From NCBI GenBank assembly GCA_947034885.2, contig OX344749.2, forward strand, positions 32,111,182 to 32,175,181: 64,000 nt of DNA, in the 5' to 3' direction. Positions 25,701-36,412 of the stretch are shown here, one piece after another. The number at the start of each line of letters is the position of its first letter. Positions within the stretch are counted from its first letter, which is position 1. A program made the translations under genes and the position numbers. The notes beneath the pieces are model-generated. The model was not told the origin of the DNA, did no database searches, and was given only the letters and a program-made list of their open reading frames with translations. This DNA comes from Thuidium tamariscinum (lineage: Eukaryota; Streptophyta; Bryopsida; Hypnales; Thuidiaceae).

Positions 25701-27107
25701 TGTATCCACTGGAACGCTACATGAAGTACATGAAGTCTTATGTCCGAAACAAAGCTAGACCTGAAGGGAGTATGGCCACTGGAAATGCATTAGAGGTGGG
25801 TCTAGGCCTATGCACCGAATATATTGTGGAGTGCGAATCCACTCACACAAAAGTTTGGGATGCTGAAGAGGAGCCCGGAGATAGTGGAGAAGTAACTTCA
25901 TCAAAGTTTTTCACAAGAAGTCTTTCTACTGAGGAAAGGCTCTGGGCACATTCCTGTGTCTTTAACAACTCCAGCTGTCTTGTGGAACTCAGACAGTGAG
26001 TCTATAATTACATAGAACCCATGAATTTTTCTGAACTTTCCAGCTGAATTATTTCATTTGTGATGGGAATGTTGGAACTATTTTGTCATTTAATGTGAAC
26101 AGAGATGAGTGCATACCCCTTTTTTTACAATTGATTTATTGCAGCTGTAACTGACAGTACCATGTTCATGACGTTTCTGGATCAGGAGTCATGCTGACCT
26201 CGCAGCAGATATTCTACGCCAAAGAGATGTTTATAGACGACAAGCTCATCCAAGGCATAGAAGGCACTTGCAATACCCGGACCACTTGCAAGTAGTTCCT
26301 GACTTTCCAGAATGGTTGGAAAAAAAGGTTCGAGGAGGGCAACAACATTTTGAAGAAGATGTAGTGGACTTGTCAGTGCCTCCAAATTCGAAGGTTTGTT
26401 CATTCAAATCCATGAAAGCGTATGGGATGCACTTGCGGATTGAGTCAGCGGAAAGAAACTTGAGAACATCAAACTGCGGTGTCACCGTGACCTGTGATAC
26501 ATGGCAGCAGAGTGGTCGTTCGGATAGGAATCCCGTTTTAGGTATGGTTACTTATTATGGTAAAATAATTGAGATACTGGAATTAGACTACGGACGCTTG
26601 AAACCTATAGTTTTGCTTTGTGATTGGGTGGAACCTATTTTAAGAGGTGCTACGGCATGCATTAAAGAAGACAAGTATGGTCACACTTCCGTGAAGTGGA
26701 GCAGACTTATGAGAAGGACGTCAAATTCATTCGTGTTCCCACTATAGGTGTCCCAAATATTTTTTGGGAACAACCTCTTAGAAGAAGGTTGGTCTGTAGT
26801 TCTTCATGCGCAAACAAGATCTTCCCGTGTTTTCCAAGACATGTTCACGAACTCTAATTTGTCGGCCTCAGACGAGGACGTCAACAATTCTTTCTTCTTT
26901 GGTCTTCGAGAAGAGGAAGAAGTAGGCGACGATGTTGATGTCAACATGGTCGACTACGAGGGGGACATTATAACGGCAAATGATTTGGTCCGTGCCCATC
27001 TGCAAGTAAAAAATGAAGCAGAGTTCAGGGACGACGAAGAATCGGAGGATGAGACAATGCTGGAGTCCGAGGATGAAGATGGCATAAGTCACAATGACGA
27101 CGAATAG
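22778..27107 (+). pseudogene. CACTA tnp2 transposase (Transposase_21 family), with in-frame stops
   Basis: Four exons join in frame: 22778-22993, 23433-24890, 25094-25995 and 26186-27107 (last acceptor less certain). They give about 1,160 codons, in the family range. Exon 1 encodes a zinc-finger-like start, KCPCIQCKGGG then IDRHLRQHG, as in the transposase-associated domain. Exon 2 has the core LGLALDGMNPFADMS, YNLPGWMVTKR and LRAMLLWTIHDYPGYG. Exon 3 has HILDTMHCEKN, GLKSHDYHILL, FPPSFFDPMTHL and NRWMYPLERYMK. Exon 4 has CDTWQQSG, VLGMVTYYG and an acidic tail. Tnp2 proteins cut and join the element ends. Stops TAG 22802, TGA 22964 and TAG 26745 break it; each is explained by one C-to-T change. 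Confidence 0.9.
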
Positions 27108-30100
27108 CAAGTAGTTCAATATTGAGGTTTGGTAGGCTAATACTTCAAGCTTTCTCATTGACGATCGCAAATGGCAATGACTCTTTCAAATAGTATTGAA
27201 GTACTCTTGATTCTGCAGATGTCCTGAAAGTGTTCCTAGTGATTGACTGAATTGAGTTCAAAGTAGCATGTCCTAGTGTCTTACATTGAGAGAAGTTGAG
27301 AATGTAGTGATTACTTGTAGTTTCAAGGGACTCAGTTCAGGAGGATTCTGTTTTGCATATGATGTTCCTGCAGTAGTTCAGTGCGATTCAGGGAGGTAGG
27401 TGGGGACGTCTTCAATGAATTTCCAAGTGTTGGTCGTTCATGAAGTAGTAGGTGGTGTTGACGAAGAATTATCCTTCGCAATGGACTGCCATCTTTGAAA
27501 GAGATTGACGTCATTGGCTTGAAGTCGCAGTGTGTTTCAAGACAAATTACAATTGTAGTGCCTTTTCGATAGGGCTATTCTACATGTCCTTGCCAACCCG
27601 TCGTCATTCGTCACTGTATGTGTTTGGAGGCTCATCTAGATGCGGGAGCCTTACGAAGCGTGATAAGGCAGTCCTGGGTTTCTGCACGCATGAGGAGAAG
27701 AGAAATGGTGGGTGCATTCAATATTTCCTACCTTTGTTTTCAGAATATAACTTCATACTTTTTGTAATGAGGATTCGAATTTTTTCTACTTGTGGAATAG
27801 AAGGAAGCATTCAAATTTCTCTTGTTGATGTTGCGGCTACAGTGAATTGCCGGAGCGCGAGGAATATGGGTTCATGCTGCGTCCAAAGAAGCCACTTGTA
27901 ACATGAAATTGTCGTAACTTTGTAACTCTGATATGAAGTTGTATGCAGTATGCAGGATAGAAGTTTGAAATACTCGGGGAAGGCAGTCTTTCAGCTTCAT
28001 AGAATATGAAACAAGTAGCTTCAGTGCTTCATGTGGGCTTACAGAAGTTTGTCCTTGTTTACAAGTACAGGGAGTTCAGAAGTGATTCACTACGCAGAGA
28101 AGTACGGTTGTAACAGACTAAAATGTTAGAGACAATGAGACAGCAGTGTAGTTGTTGCATTCAATGCTTCAATTACAGATTGAAGAGGAGGCCAGAACCT
28201 ATGAGTCTCTCGTGTGGTCGTCTTACTCACGGAACTATGCTTACAGTTACTTAGAAGATGAATTCTAAAGTAGACAGGGTACTCTGAAAAAGACATAAGG
28301 TAGTGTGTTCTGAGGTGCACATGATGACTGAAACGATGTGATTGAATTAAAAAGAAGATATAATCTGCTTTTGACAAATGCTGTGTTCGACGAGGATGGA
28401 AAGAAATTCCTGAGAATGGCTGCATGTTTTTACGAGAGCTGTGCACGGAATTACCTCGACATCCTTTTGCGGAGAGGAATATCTTCTACGTCTTTCTGGG
28501 GAGTTAAGCCTTCCACTAATATGAACCTAACGTATCGCATATGAGGTATTAGCTGAGGTCTTCTAAGCACTAGTGAAAGCAACAACTGCTGATTGAGAAG
28601 AAATAAGTTTCCTCAATGTCATCGAGGCCAAACCGGTAGTGAAGAACTTCTTTCGTAGCGGGGTTTGCCTCAGTTCAAACAGGGACACTGAAAGCATGAG
28701 GACGATATCAGTGGCTACAAATTATTGACGTCTCTTCTCTTTCTAGTAAGTGTACTTCTTTGCTTGGTGTGTGCATTGGTGTGCAAAATATCCTTCTTCA
28801 TGAGCTGTGGCATTCGGTTCTGCTGAATGCATCTGTAGAAGGCATAGTATTTGGGTGTGTGTGGACATTGAGTAGTGTGTGGTTTGGATGTCGAGAGGAG
28901 TTGTTGTGAAGTGTGTGGCATACGGTGGCTGCTTTCCCTTTTTTTTAAGATAAATTTTAACTTGTTATTAAGCATCGTGCGAGTGGAATGTCCTCATCCT
29001 CATCTAATGCTGATATGAGTATGCTGTCGATGTTCCTGTTCAGTATTGGAATCAGTTACTGAAGATTTGTTCAGTTGCCGTCATGTTCTTAATTGACTTC
29101 AAAAGACGCGACGTCATGAGGTCCGAGGCAATGAAGCCTTCATGGAAATGAGGTCTCCGTCAATCTTGAAGGCGCATTGCCGACTTTGCGAACTGGAACG
29201 TATGAAGTATTTGACTGTTTTCTTTCATGCACTTTGGACAATCTAAATTTGGGTAGTGACCGTCATATTCGATGGCAGCATGAATGAAAGGTTAATCGTG
29301 ATGCTTAAATTTCATGACAGACTGGAAGGGTCTTTTTTTGGAGTGATGTCTCCGAGGACACTGGAAGTCGAGAATGAATGAAAATTCTAGAAGCTGACGT
29401 GACTCAGAGAAAACAATGAAGCAGCGCTTATGCCTTTCCAATTAGGAAGAGCAAGCGAAAGTAAGTGAAGATACAGATGAAGACCACGTGAAACTGGGGA
29501 GATGAACAAAAGCAGTTGCAGTTGAAGCGAGGAAGTGTATCGCAGATGTGCAGTTTGGCGAACACATTATTTGAGCTGGTAATTTTCTCCAAAGCCCCAT
29601 CCTCAATGTCAATGGATCATGGTTTAAAGAGTGACGATGATGTTAGTAAGGATGTTGAAACCAGAAATTGTGGACAAGAGTTTTCAAACCGAAAATGCAG
29701 AGCAGTGCATTTGTTTTCTTAGTGCGAGTGCATTCTATTGTTGTGGGAGTTTCGAACACAGAATGAAATATAGAAAGGAATTCATGCAACAGGACTCTAC
29801 AAGAGAGGCAATTTGTCAGCAAGACTGCTTTCAGTACGTTATTTGCAAAGACGGCATCTACTCTTACGAAAAGCGTCCGTGAAGGTAGTTCAAGTTCAAA
29901 AACGAGACAGGAGAAGAAGAGAAGTCTGAGGGAGCTGTGGTTGTGTAAGTTCTTCTTTTCTAGTGAAATGAGAAGGTGGACGTTGTTATGGTGATGCTTC
30001 GAATGATTGAAGTGTGTTTTTTTGCGGGGCCAAGCGAGGGTCAATTCACCCCGGTTTCTGGAGGCTTCGCCTGCTCTATTCATAAGTTAACCTTCAGGAA

Positions 30101-31253
30101 AGGAACGAAACTGCCGCCTGATCGGATTCCGAACATTAGAGGTTCAGTTACTGTCTACAGTAACTGCTTCGTCATTTCCCAGAAAGCGATCCCAGTACTG
30201 TGCATGGACTGATCGGAAGTGACAGAAGAGAATCTCAGGATTCGTGTTTTCAAGTCATTTTTCTCTGTGATGTTGATGGTTACCTAACTGTGGAAGCCAT
30301 TGGGGAACATTCGGAGTTCACATAGGTATAGAAGTTGTGGTCATGGTAAAAATATTTCAAGGTTCTAACTTTTTCGTGGTCATGCCCTTCCATGTTGGAG
30401 AAGCCATGGCATTCGGAAAAGAGTGGGCGTAAGGTGATAAGAAATGGAAGCAGGCGTGCTGTATTACGCATTCAGTCACCATGTTACAACGTCAATTTTG
30501 TCCTTGATGTATACGACAGTGGAAGTAGCACCTGAAGCTAGTTCTTGAATTGCTCTGAGGTGCTCGGAAGTCGAACAGAAAATGAGTACAAATCCAGTGA
30601 GTTCCCATCGTAGTTGCAGCTTATCGTTCACTTCTTTGAAGTCGTGAAGGGCATCCCCAAGTCTTGTAGAAGTAGAAGTGCAGTCGTATTTGGTTTTTGA
30701 ATCCTTTCGTTTTTGGTTCTACAAGTGACATGCTTTCGAGAGAAGGGACGAAGACGTTGTTCAGTAGTTGCAACATTTAAATGCCAAGTTTTGCGAGTTT
30801 TACGTTGGGGCGAACAGGAAGTGAGTGTTCCTGCGAGCGGTGACGCATGCCCTGTTCATAGACGAGAACTGCACAAATTGAGCAGATAGTAAAAGGTTCG
30901 CATTTGTTGTTTTAAAGTATTTTGTTTGAGGATGATAGTTTTACTATCCTTGCAGCGCATGTTCATGGAAGGAGCTCACTTCTAGACAGACATTAAGCTA
31001 GCAAGGGACTGCATATGGAGTTGGTTGTTGTTTGAAATTAGAGGTTGCTTATAAAGAGCTTCTGGTCTTGCAAGGAGAGTTGCAGTTCCATGGACGAAGA
31101 AGTTGCAGAAGTATTTTGGTCGTAGTCTAGAACAACGTAGTGACTTGAAGTTCTTTCAAGTCTTATGGGTTGTGAATGCTCTGTGCAATCATCCCTTTTT
31201 GGAAGGCAAATGTGGCTGCCCATTCATTCATATAGGAAAGAAAAAGTACTGGA
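27108..31253 (+). other. Non-coding right arm of the CACTA element
   Basis: 4.1 kb after the transposase stop without a convincing gene. Several frames of 60-146 residues exist on both strands but none shows a domain, splice-supported continuation or consistent composition. The + strand is richer in G than C, like the transposase coding strand, so it may be a long transcribed tail. It could also be captured or decayed sequence. Confidence 0.5.
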
Positions 31254-31981
31254 GGGTCGTTGCAAGAAACACTTACCGGTTTTGTCTCAAAATGGCTCAA
31301 AATCAATGAGTCCTGTGAGTCCTGTGACCCTTTGAAATAATTTTTTTTTAAATTGAAAAAAATATGGATAATTTCAAGAGCAATGAGAATATTATGTCTC
31401 TTGAAATTCAGACCTAAGAAATTTTTTCTCTAAATGTTATAGACAATAGAAAATACAATGAAAATAGCTCTTTTTTCACTAATTTGGTAAAAATAGTAAA
31501 AAAATTCAAAAAAAGAAAATGAAAAATCATTTTTTTCTTCAAGTAAAGGTCTTTCTTTTCCAACAAATTTCATATTTGTAAAAAATAAATTCTATTCTCT
31601 ACACGTGCGCAAAGTCAGCCACTTTGACGACATGTGGAAGTTGGAAAGTTTAATATTTTCAAAAATCCTTTTTAGAGATTGTGTAACTATACTATATATC
31701 TAAGCATTCCAATTTTCAGCTCAAAATTTTCATTTTTGGGTCAAAAATAGGACTGAAAACCCCCAAAATGGCCAAGGTAGACAGCCAATCGGGGGCAGTT
31801 TAAAAATAGTAAACTAATTTTTAAAAAATTGAAAAAATTACACAACATATAAAACTTTTGTGCTCACCTTCATTCCAAATTTCAAGTTGATAGGGCAAAC
31901 TATGCAAAAGTTATAAGCAAAAAACTACATGTTGGAGGTCAAGGGGACAAAAAATAGGACAAGTGTTTCTTGCAATCACCC
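31254..31981. mobile_element. Inverted-repeat element nested in the CACTA right arm
   Basis: 728 bp with ends gggtcgttgcaagaaacac and gggtgattgcaagaaacac read inward, 21 bp with two mismatches. TGGA lies outside both ends and may be a 4-bp duplication. The interior is AT-rich, unlike the CACTA DNA around it. The right end matches 59500-59575 (acaagtgtttcttgca), so the family is dispersed. A 68-residue frame across its left end is accidental. Confidence 0.75.
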
Positions 31982-32485
31982 TGGAGTGTAATTTATTCTG
32001 TGAAATTTATTCAAAAAACACAGGAGAAGCCGTTGAAAGCATGCGCAAGAATTTCTGAGGTGTATTCCTGTGTCAGCAACTTCTTGGTGTGTCTGACACT
32101 TGTTCCCAGAATTTTTACTCATGGACCCCACAAAACAGTCAACCAGCTGTTCACTAATGTTAGGAAGATGACTAACAGTCCAAAAATAAGTTCAATCACT
32201 GTCCCGCGAGATGCTTCAGCAGTTTCACTGCAGGGGCTAAAAAAATTCTTCTAGTGATTTTTAAAAAAAAAATTACTATAGTTCCTTAACAACACAGCCC
32301 TTAAGAGAACAGTACTGCTTGCATGGAAAAGGGCACGATTTTTAGGTCCGCTTTGACCTTATAGGAAAATTTGCTGCCACATTACCGAATCCCCCCATTC
32401 ACTGTAACTTTTTAGTAAGTTCACTGGCTTTTCAGTAATAAGGTACTGATAGTACTGCTTTAAAAACAACGTCTCCCTTGTAGTG
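31982..32485. other. Right subterminal region and end of the CACTA element
   Basis: It holds agtactgctt at 32310-32319 and again at 32451-32460, and ggtactgatagtac close to the end, before the terminal cccttgtagtg. No gene. Confidence 0.7.
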
Positions 32486-33260
32486 CTCTTTGAACTCCAC
32501 CTTCATATCCGACCCACTGTGATTGGGTAAATCGTTGGAGGCTTCTTCGTTGAACACCTCTTATAAGTCTTGATATTCTTTTGGGATTTGGGAATCTAAT
32601 TTCCCCACGATATTATTATTTTTCTCCAATTCGAATACTTCCAAAATAAATAGATCAGCTTCCTTAACTGAAAGAAAAACACCGAAGCCGATACAAAAGA
32701 ACGACTTGGAATAGATAATGATGATGTTGGCTTTTGAATCCCTTGTCAAATTTTTTCTTCTTCATTGGTTAATTTTGAGTTCTATCTAGTTGAAAAAAAA
32801 AATTTAGCCTGGGGGCTGAGCCGGCCTACTGGGTTGGCTTGGCCGCAGCGCCAGCCAGCTTGACTGGCGCGGCACCTACAGGGCTCGGTACAGTAATCAG
32901 ATTTTGTTCAAAAAAAATTTCCTTTTTCTTTATGCAATGATGTTGACAATAATCTGAGTCAAAAATTACTTGATGTTGAGGCCAACAAATGGTGGGGTGG
33001 TGGCGAATAATCCAAGGTGTTTCCAAAATACAATGATAGTGATCCGTATTTGTAAGATCTGCAACAATCATTTCTCGATGATTTCCCACTTCCAATTCAA
33101 ATATTGCCTAATGGGTGATAAGCCCAAAGTTTATTACTCTTCCATCTATAATTCGGACTTCCCGTGGAATCTTCTTAGATTGTATTCTTGCTCCACAATT
33201 ATGATCAAAATCTTAATGCATAAAAATGCCAGTAGCGCCCAAATCAATCAAAGTTGTCGT
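32486..33260 (-). pseudogene. Protease and protease-RT linker of Gypsy pol (5' piece)
   Basis: This is the half of pol right of the CACTA insertion. Just beside the boundary the frame reads IPKEYQDL, a stop, then VFNEEASNDLP and MKVEFKEG. That is the usual segment between protease and RT, and it continues at 17356 once the CACTA element and one CTC are set aside. The protease active site reads LIDLGATGIFMH (aspartate codon 33243-33245): the usual Asp-Ser/Thr-Gly is Asp-Leu-Gly, explained by one C-to-T change and likely inactivating. Confidence 0.85.
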
Positions 33261-33299
33261 CGCAATCGAGTTGACATGAGCATTCATAGTCAAATGCGC

Positions 33300-34500
33300 C
33301 CCCGGCTCTGTAGTGGCACGTAAATAATGTTGCAATGCAACCTCATCGGACTGTTGTGATTATTGAAGTGTAATTTCATTGACCAAGTCTCCTTTTGAGA
33401 TTGCACTTGCCGCTGTTTGATGTGTACCCGAGTACCGAATAAAAGGCTTCAGTCTTGGGCCCGGCCTTTTCCCAGACCATTTGATCCGCCTTCTTCTTCT
33501 CCAACAACGGCAAGGAAATAGGGTTTGGAGGGATTGGTGGGACACTTAGCCCGTACATGCCTATGCAACCCGCAACCCCAACACCTCTCTTATTTTTGAT
33601 ATTCCATACGATCAGCCGCGGTCTTTGTCAGGGAGGTCGATGCAAAAGTGGCATCAATCTCCATTGGTGTCGGGCCAGAACTTCCTAAATTGGATTGACT
33701 TCGACCTGACTGATCTCGTGAGTGCGAAATGGGGAGTGGTGTACGTCAATTCTGTCGTTGAGTCCATAAACGCTCATCAATTCGGGAGGCCATGGACATC
33801 CACTCCTGCAATTGGCGAGGTTGATTTTCTGCGGTAGCAACTAAATCAAGAATTTCTTCCTTGAATCCTCCACGAAATCTTGCTACCAAACTTGGCTCGT
33901 TCCAATCAACTTGTGTTGCATATTCGTTAAACACGGAAATATAAGTCGTTGTTTGTCGAATTTTCCCAAATCAATCTTCCGCCGTGTCCTTGCGGTCAAT
34001 CTCTCCATACATGGCAATGACCGCTTCTTGGAAAGCGTTATAATCTGTCAATAAATTGTGAGGTCGTCCTTCGTCCAATGCTTGAAGAATTGGCATCGCC
34101 TAATTTTGGGCGGCACTGTTCATATAGGACAAAGCATATGCAACTTTATCTTCATCACAACGATATGCACGTGGCTTACCTTGGAACACTAAACGGAGTT
34201 GCGCGAACTATTTGTAAACTTCCCCACCTTTCTTCCTCGAAAAATTATCCGGTGTTGAACCTTAGAGTCTCGTCCCTCGAAATCTTCACCGTCACGTCCT
34301 TCCGACCTCAACCGCGTATTATTAGGTGTAGATATTGGATCTAACCAGCTCACCACATGCTCCGAAATTTGTTGGACAATATGAGGAATGGTAGTTTCAA
34401 ACACAACTTACACTTGTTGTTGGATGAAATTCACCCATTCTAACCCAAGTCCTTCTGGCACAGATTGTGCCGGCTCCTCGTTGGTTCTGTCTTGAGACAT
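33300..34500 (-). pseudogene. Gag of the Gypsy element
   Basis: It starts at the ATG read leftward from 34500 (MSQDRTNEEPAQS), 119 bases inside the primer-binding site. A retrotransposon gag core follows, with FNEYATQVDWNEPSLVARF near 33.9 kb, then a CX2CX4HX4C zinc knuckle at 33542-33583 (CWGCGLHRHVRAKC), which binds the RNA genome. Several in-frame stops interrupt it, one about 32 codons after the start. Gag forms the particle in which reverse transcription happens. Confidence 0.85.
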
Positions 34501-34618
34501 AACTACAACAACACAATCTTTTCCACAAAGTTCAACTACTTCCTCAAATTGATCGGTCTACCATCATTAGTCATGCTCAACCGAACATCTTCTACCATGG
34601 AAACACGGACAGTCAAAG

Positions 34619-34628
34619 ACTTGACATA
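34619..34628 (-). other. Primer-binding site, possibly self-priming
   Basis: In element sense, tatgtcaagt begins one base after the 5' LTR. It is not the usual TGG-starting complement of a tRNA 3' end. Its exact reverse complement, acttgacata, occurs in both LTRs in the element sense (34896-34905 and 14358-14367). A primer taken from the element's own transcript, as in the Tf1/sushi group, is therefore possible. Confidence 0.55.
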
Positions 34629-34629
34629 A

Positions 34630-35043
34630 TGTTATGACTCGGATTCCAAAGTGCCTATTCTACTAATGCTTCCTAGCGGATTTCATATCCGATTGCTATT
34701 CTCCAACTCAACCACTCCGAATTAATATTTCTCTTAACATAACCTAAACTAAGTAGGAATAAGAATATAAATGCAGTCAATCATAATATGTCAAAATACA
34801 AGAACATCTTCTTCCATTACAAATCAATCATAGAATCAACACAAAGAGATATCGAAGCGAAGGACTTACCATTGGAAATAGTTCTTACATTAATGTATGT
34901 CAAGTGAGGGACATTGCTCCCCTCACCAAGCTTAAGTGAAGCTTTGGTCCACAAACCCTAAGTAACCGTCTCGTCCTCTACTAGTAAGACCCGCTTCCCG
35001 TCCATCGTATAATCTTGTCCCTTGGAACAACATAGTCGTAACA
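34630..35043 (-). repeat. 5' LTR of the Gypsy element
   Basis: 414 bp matching 14092-14506. It drives transcription leftward. The duplication actat follows at 35044-35048. Confidence 0.95.
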
Positions 35044-35149
35044 ACTATACACAAAAATCCCTTTGGCATACCATAGATTCGATTATAAGTGCTATTTGAT
35101 TTTGTGGTTGAAAATGATCAATACACTTGGTAAAATATTGAAATTGAGG

Positions 35150-35973
35150 TTAACCCCTAATTGCTTGAGCAACCATATATGGTCGCGCAAAAAATTTCAG
35201 CTCAAATTTGAATGGGTAGTTAAACTCCTTTGACTGTTCTAAAAAATAATTTGGGTAGTTCTTACTGTTTACCATTTGAAATCTTTCATTTTTCATAGAA
35301 AAAAAGTAAAAATTTGATTATTTAGGGGTCTTCAAAGGCATGTATGAAACATTAGTGAAGAGTAAAGCTTGCCAATTTTACTTCATTTTCCACTTTAGTG
35401 CACAACTTGCCAATTTCACTTGATTTGAGATCTAAGAAATTATATTTATCCAAATGCTTTTGAAAATGGTCCTTGTAGAAAGACTAGAGTATTTTCATGA
35501 TTTTCAACATTGAAAATTTCAACATGCAAGTGTTGATTTGAAGATTTTTGTGATTTTTAGTTATAAAAAAAGTTTGCATTATAACAATTACAAGGTGGAT
35601 TGTGTAATGAATTTGATAGCTTTTCAAGTAGAAATTAAGTTTTTTGAAAGTACATTTTAGTGTACTAACACTATATGTATTTGTTCATGTCACCATTAAT
35701 CCCAAAAAAATTGAATATACAAATTCCTAAAACATTGTAGGGAGAGGCATCATACTAAAAATAGAAAACATACATTTCTCTTGTTATAATCTCACAACTC
35801 TTGTGCAATTTTGCACTCAAAATTGGTTTGTAAACTAATATGCAAGCTCTTAAAACATCTATGCAGTTGGATTTTGAAAAAGAAAAATTTGCTTCATTGA
35901 AGATTACTAGAAGCCAATACTCTTTTTTTATAAAAAAAACACACTTGCTAAGACTTAGGCACTTAAGGGTCAA
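35150..35973. mobile_element. TTAA-flanked repeat element, copy with empty nested site
   Basis: The left end ttaacccctaattgcttga matches that at 4103, and the two copies align block by block to the right end (cacttaagggtcaa, where the TTAA has decayed). At 35850-35853 it retains the single TTAA that is occupied by the nested MITE at 4786-5034 in the other copy. Confidence 0.75.
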
Positions 35974-36059
35974 CAAAGTTTTTTTAATGGGACAGATAGT
36001 GAAACTAGAGTTACAAAGTCTTATGGGGACGATATTATCATGTGATTCACTTATGGGAT

Positions 36060-36412
36060 TCAGGCTTAAGGGAGGAGGCTTGAAAACCGCTCAGGCTCCA
36101 AAACCGCTCACCTTCTGAAATGTATATTTCTGGTACATGATGCTTTTTGATCCTTATAGTAATGTACAAACAATGAACATTTGAGGGGGTGGGCGGTTTT
36201 GGAGCCCTATGCCTTACTGACTTCAGAAATTCATAACTAACTCTACAGAGCTCCAAAAAATATGAAACAACTTGGGTTAGATGCCTATTCAAGCTGTCTT
36301 TCAAGAAAACTTCACTGAAAAATACTTCAAGATGTTTGACCTGCCCAAAATTCTGTTCCAGCCCTTAGATGGTCCATTTATGGACCTCCTCCTTTAGTTA
36401 TTAGAGATGACA
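36060..36412. repeat. Degenerate AGGTA/TA-family MITE, inverted
   Basis: It shares agctccaaaaaatatgaaac, gttagatgcctattc and the block ending agcccttagatggtccattt with the copies near 5.8, 7.9 and 41.5 kb. The outer ends are worn. Confidence 0.6.

Larger units (their letters stand above)
17360..32485 (+). mobile_element. CACTA (En/Spm) transposon of 15.1 kb inside the Gypsy pol gene
   Basis: The left end is cactacaacaagggg. The right end read inward is cactacaagggagacg. CTC is duplicated outside both ends. Within 120 bases of the ends the word agtac recurs (two near the left end; agtactgctt twice near the right end), as expected for subterminal transposase-binding repeats. The interior carries a tnp2 transposase gene on + (22778-27107) and a TNP1-like gene on - (about 18376-21207), transcribed away from each other. 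Internal stops in both genes suggest it cannot move by itself. A further repeat element sits at 31254-31981. Confidence 0.95.
14092..35043 (-). mobile_element. Gypsy/chromovirus LTR retrotransposon, split by a CACTA element
   Basis: It is a complete element by structure: two LTRs beginning TG and ending CA, a 5-bp duplication actat outside each LTR (14087-14091 and 35044-35048), a polypurine tract beside the left LTR, and a primer-binding region beside the right LTR. Removing the 15,129 bp of CACTA plus one duplication leaves about 5.8 kb, normal for a chromovirus. On the - strand the order is gag with zinc knuckle, protease, reverse transcriptase, RNase H, integrase and chromodomain. The two LTRs differ at about 19 of 414 positions by my hand count, nearly all transitions. 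The frames carry several stops, so this copy is not active. Confidence 0.95.

Noticed and set aside
27332-30083. Open frames of 60-146 residues in the CACTA right arm
   Set aside because: They lie on both strands without domains or splice links, so I treat the arm as non-coding.
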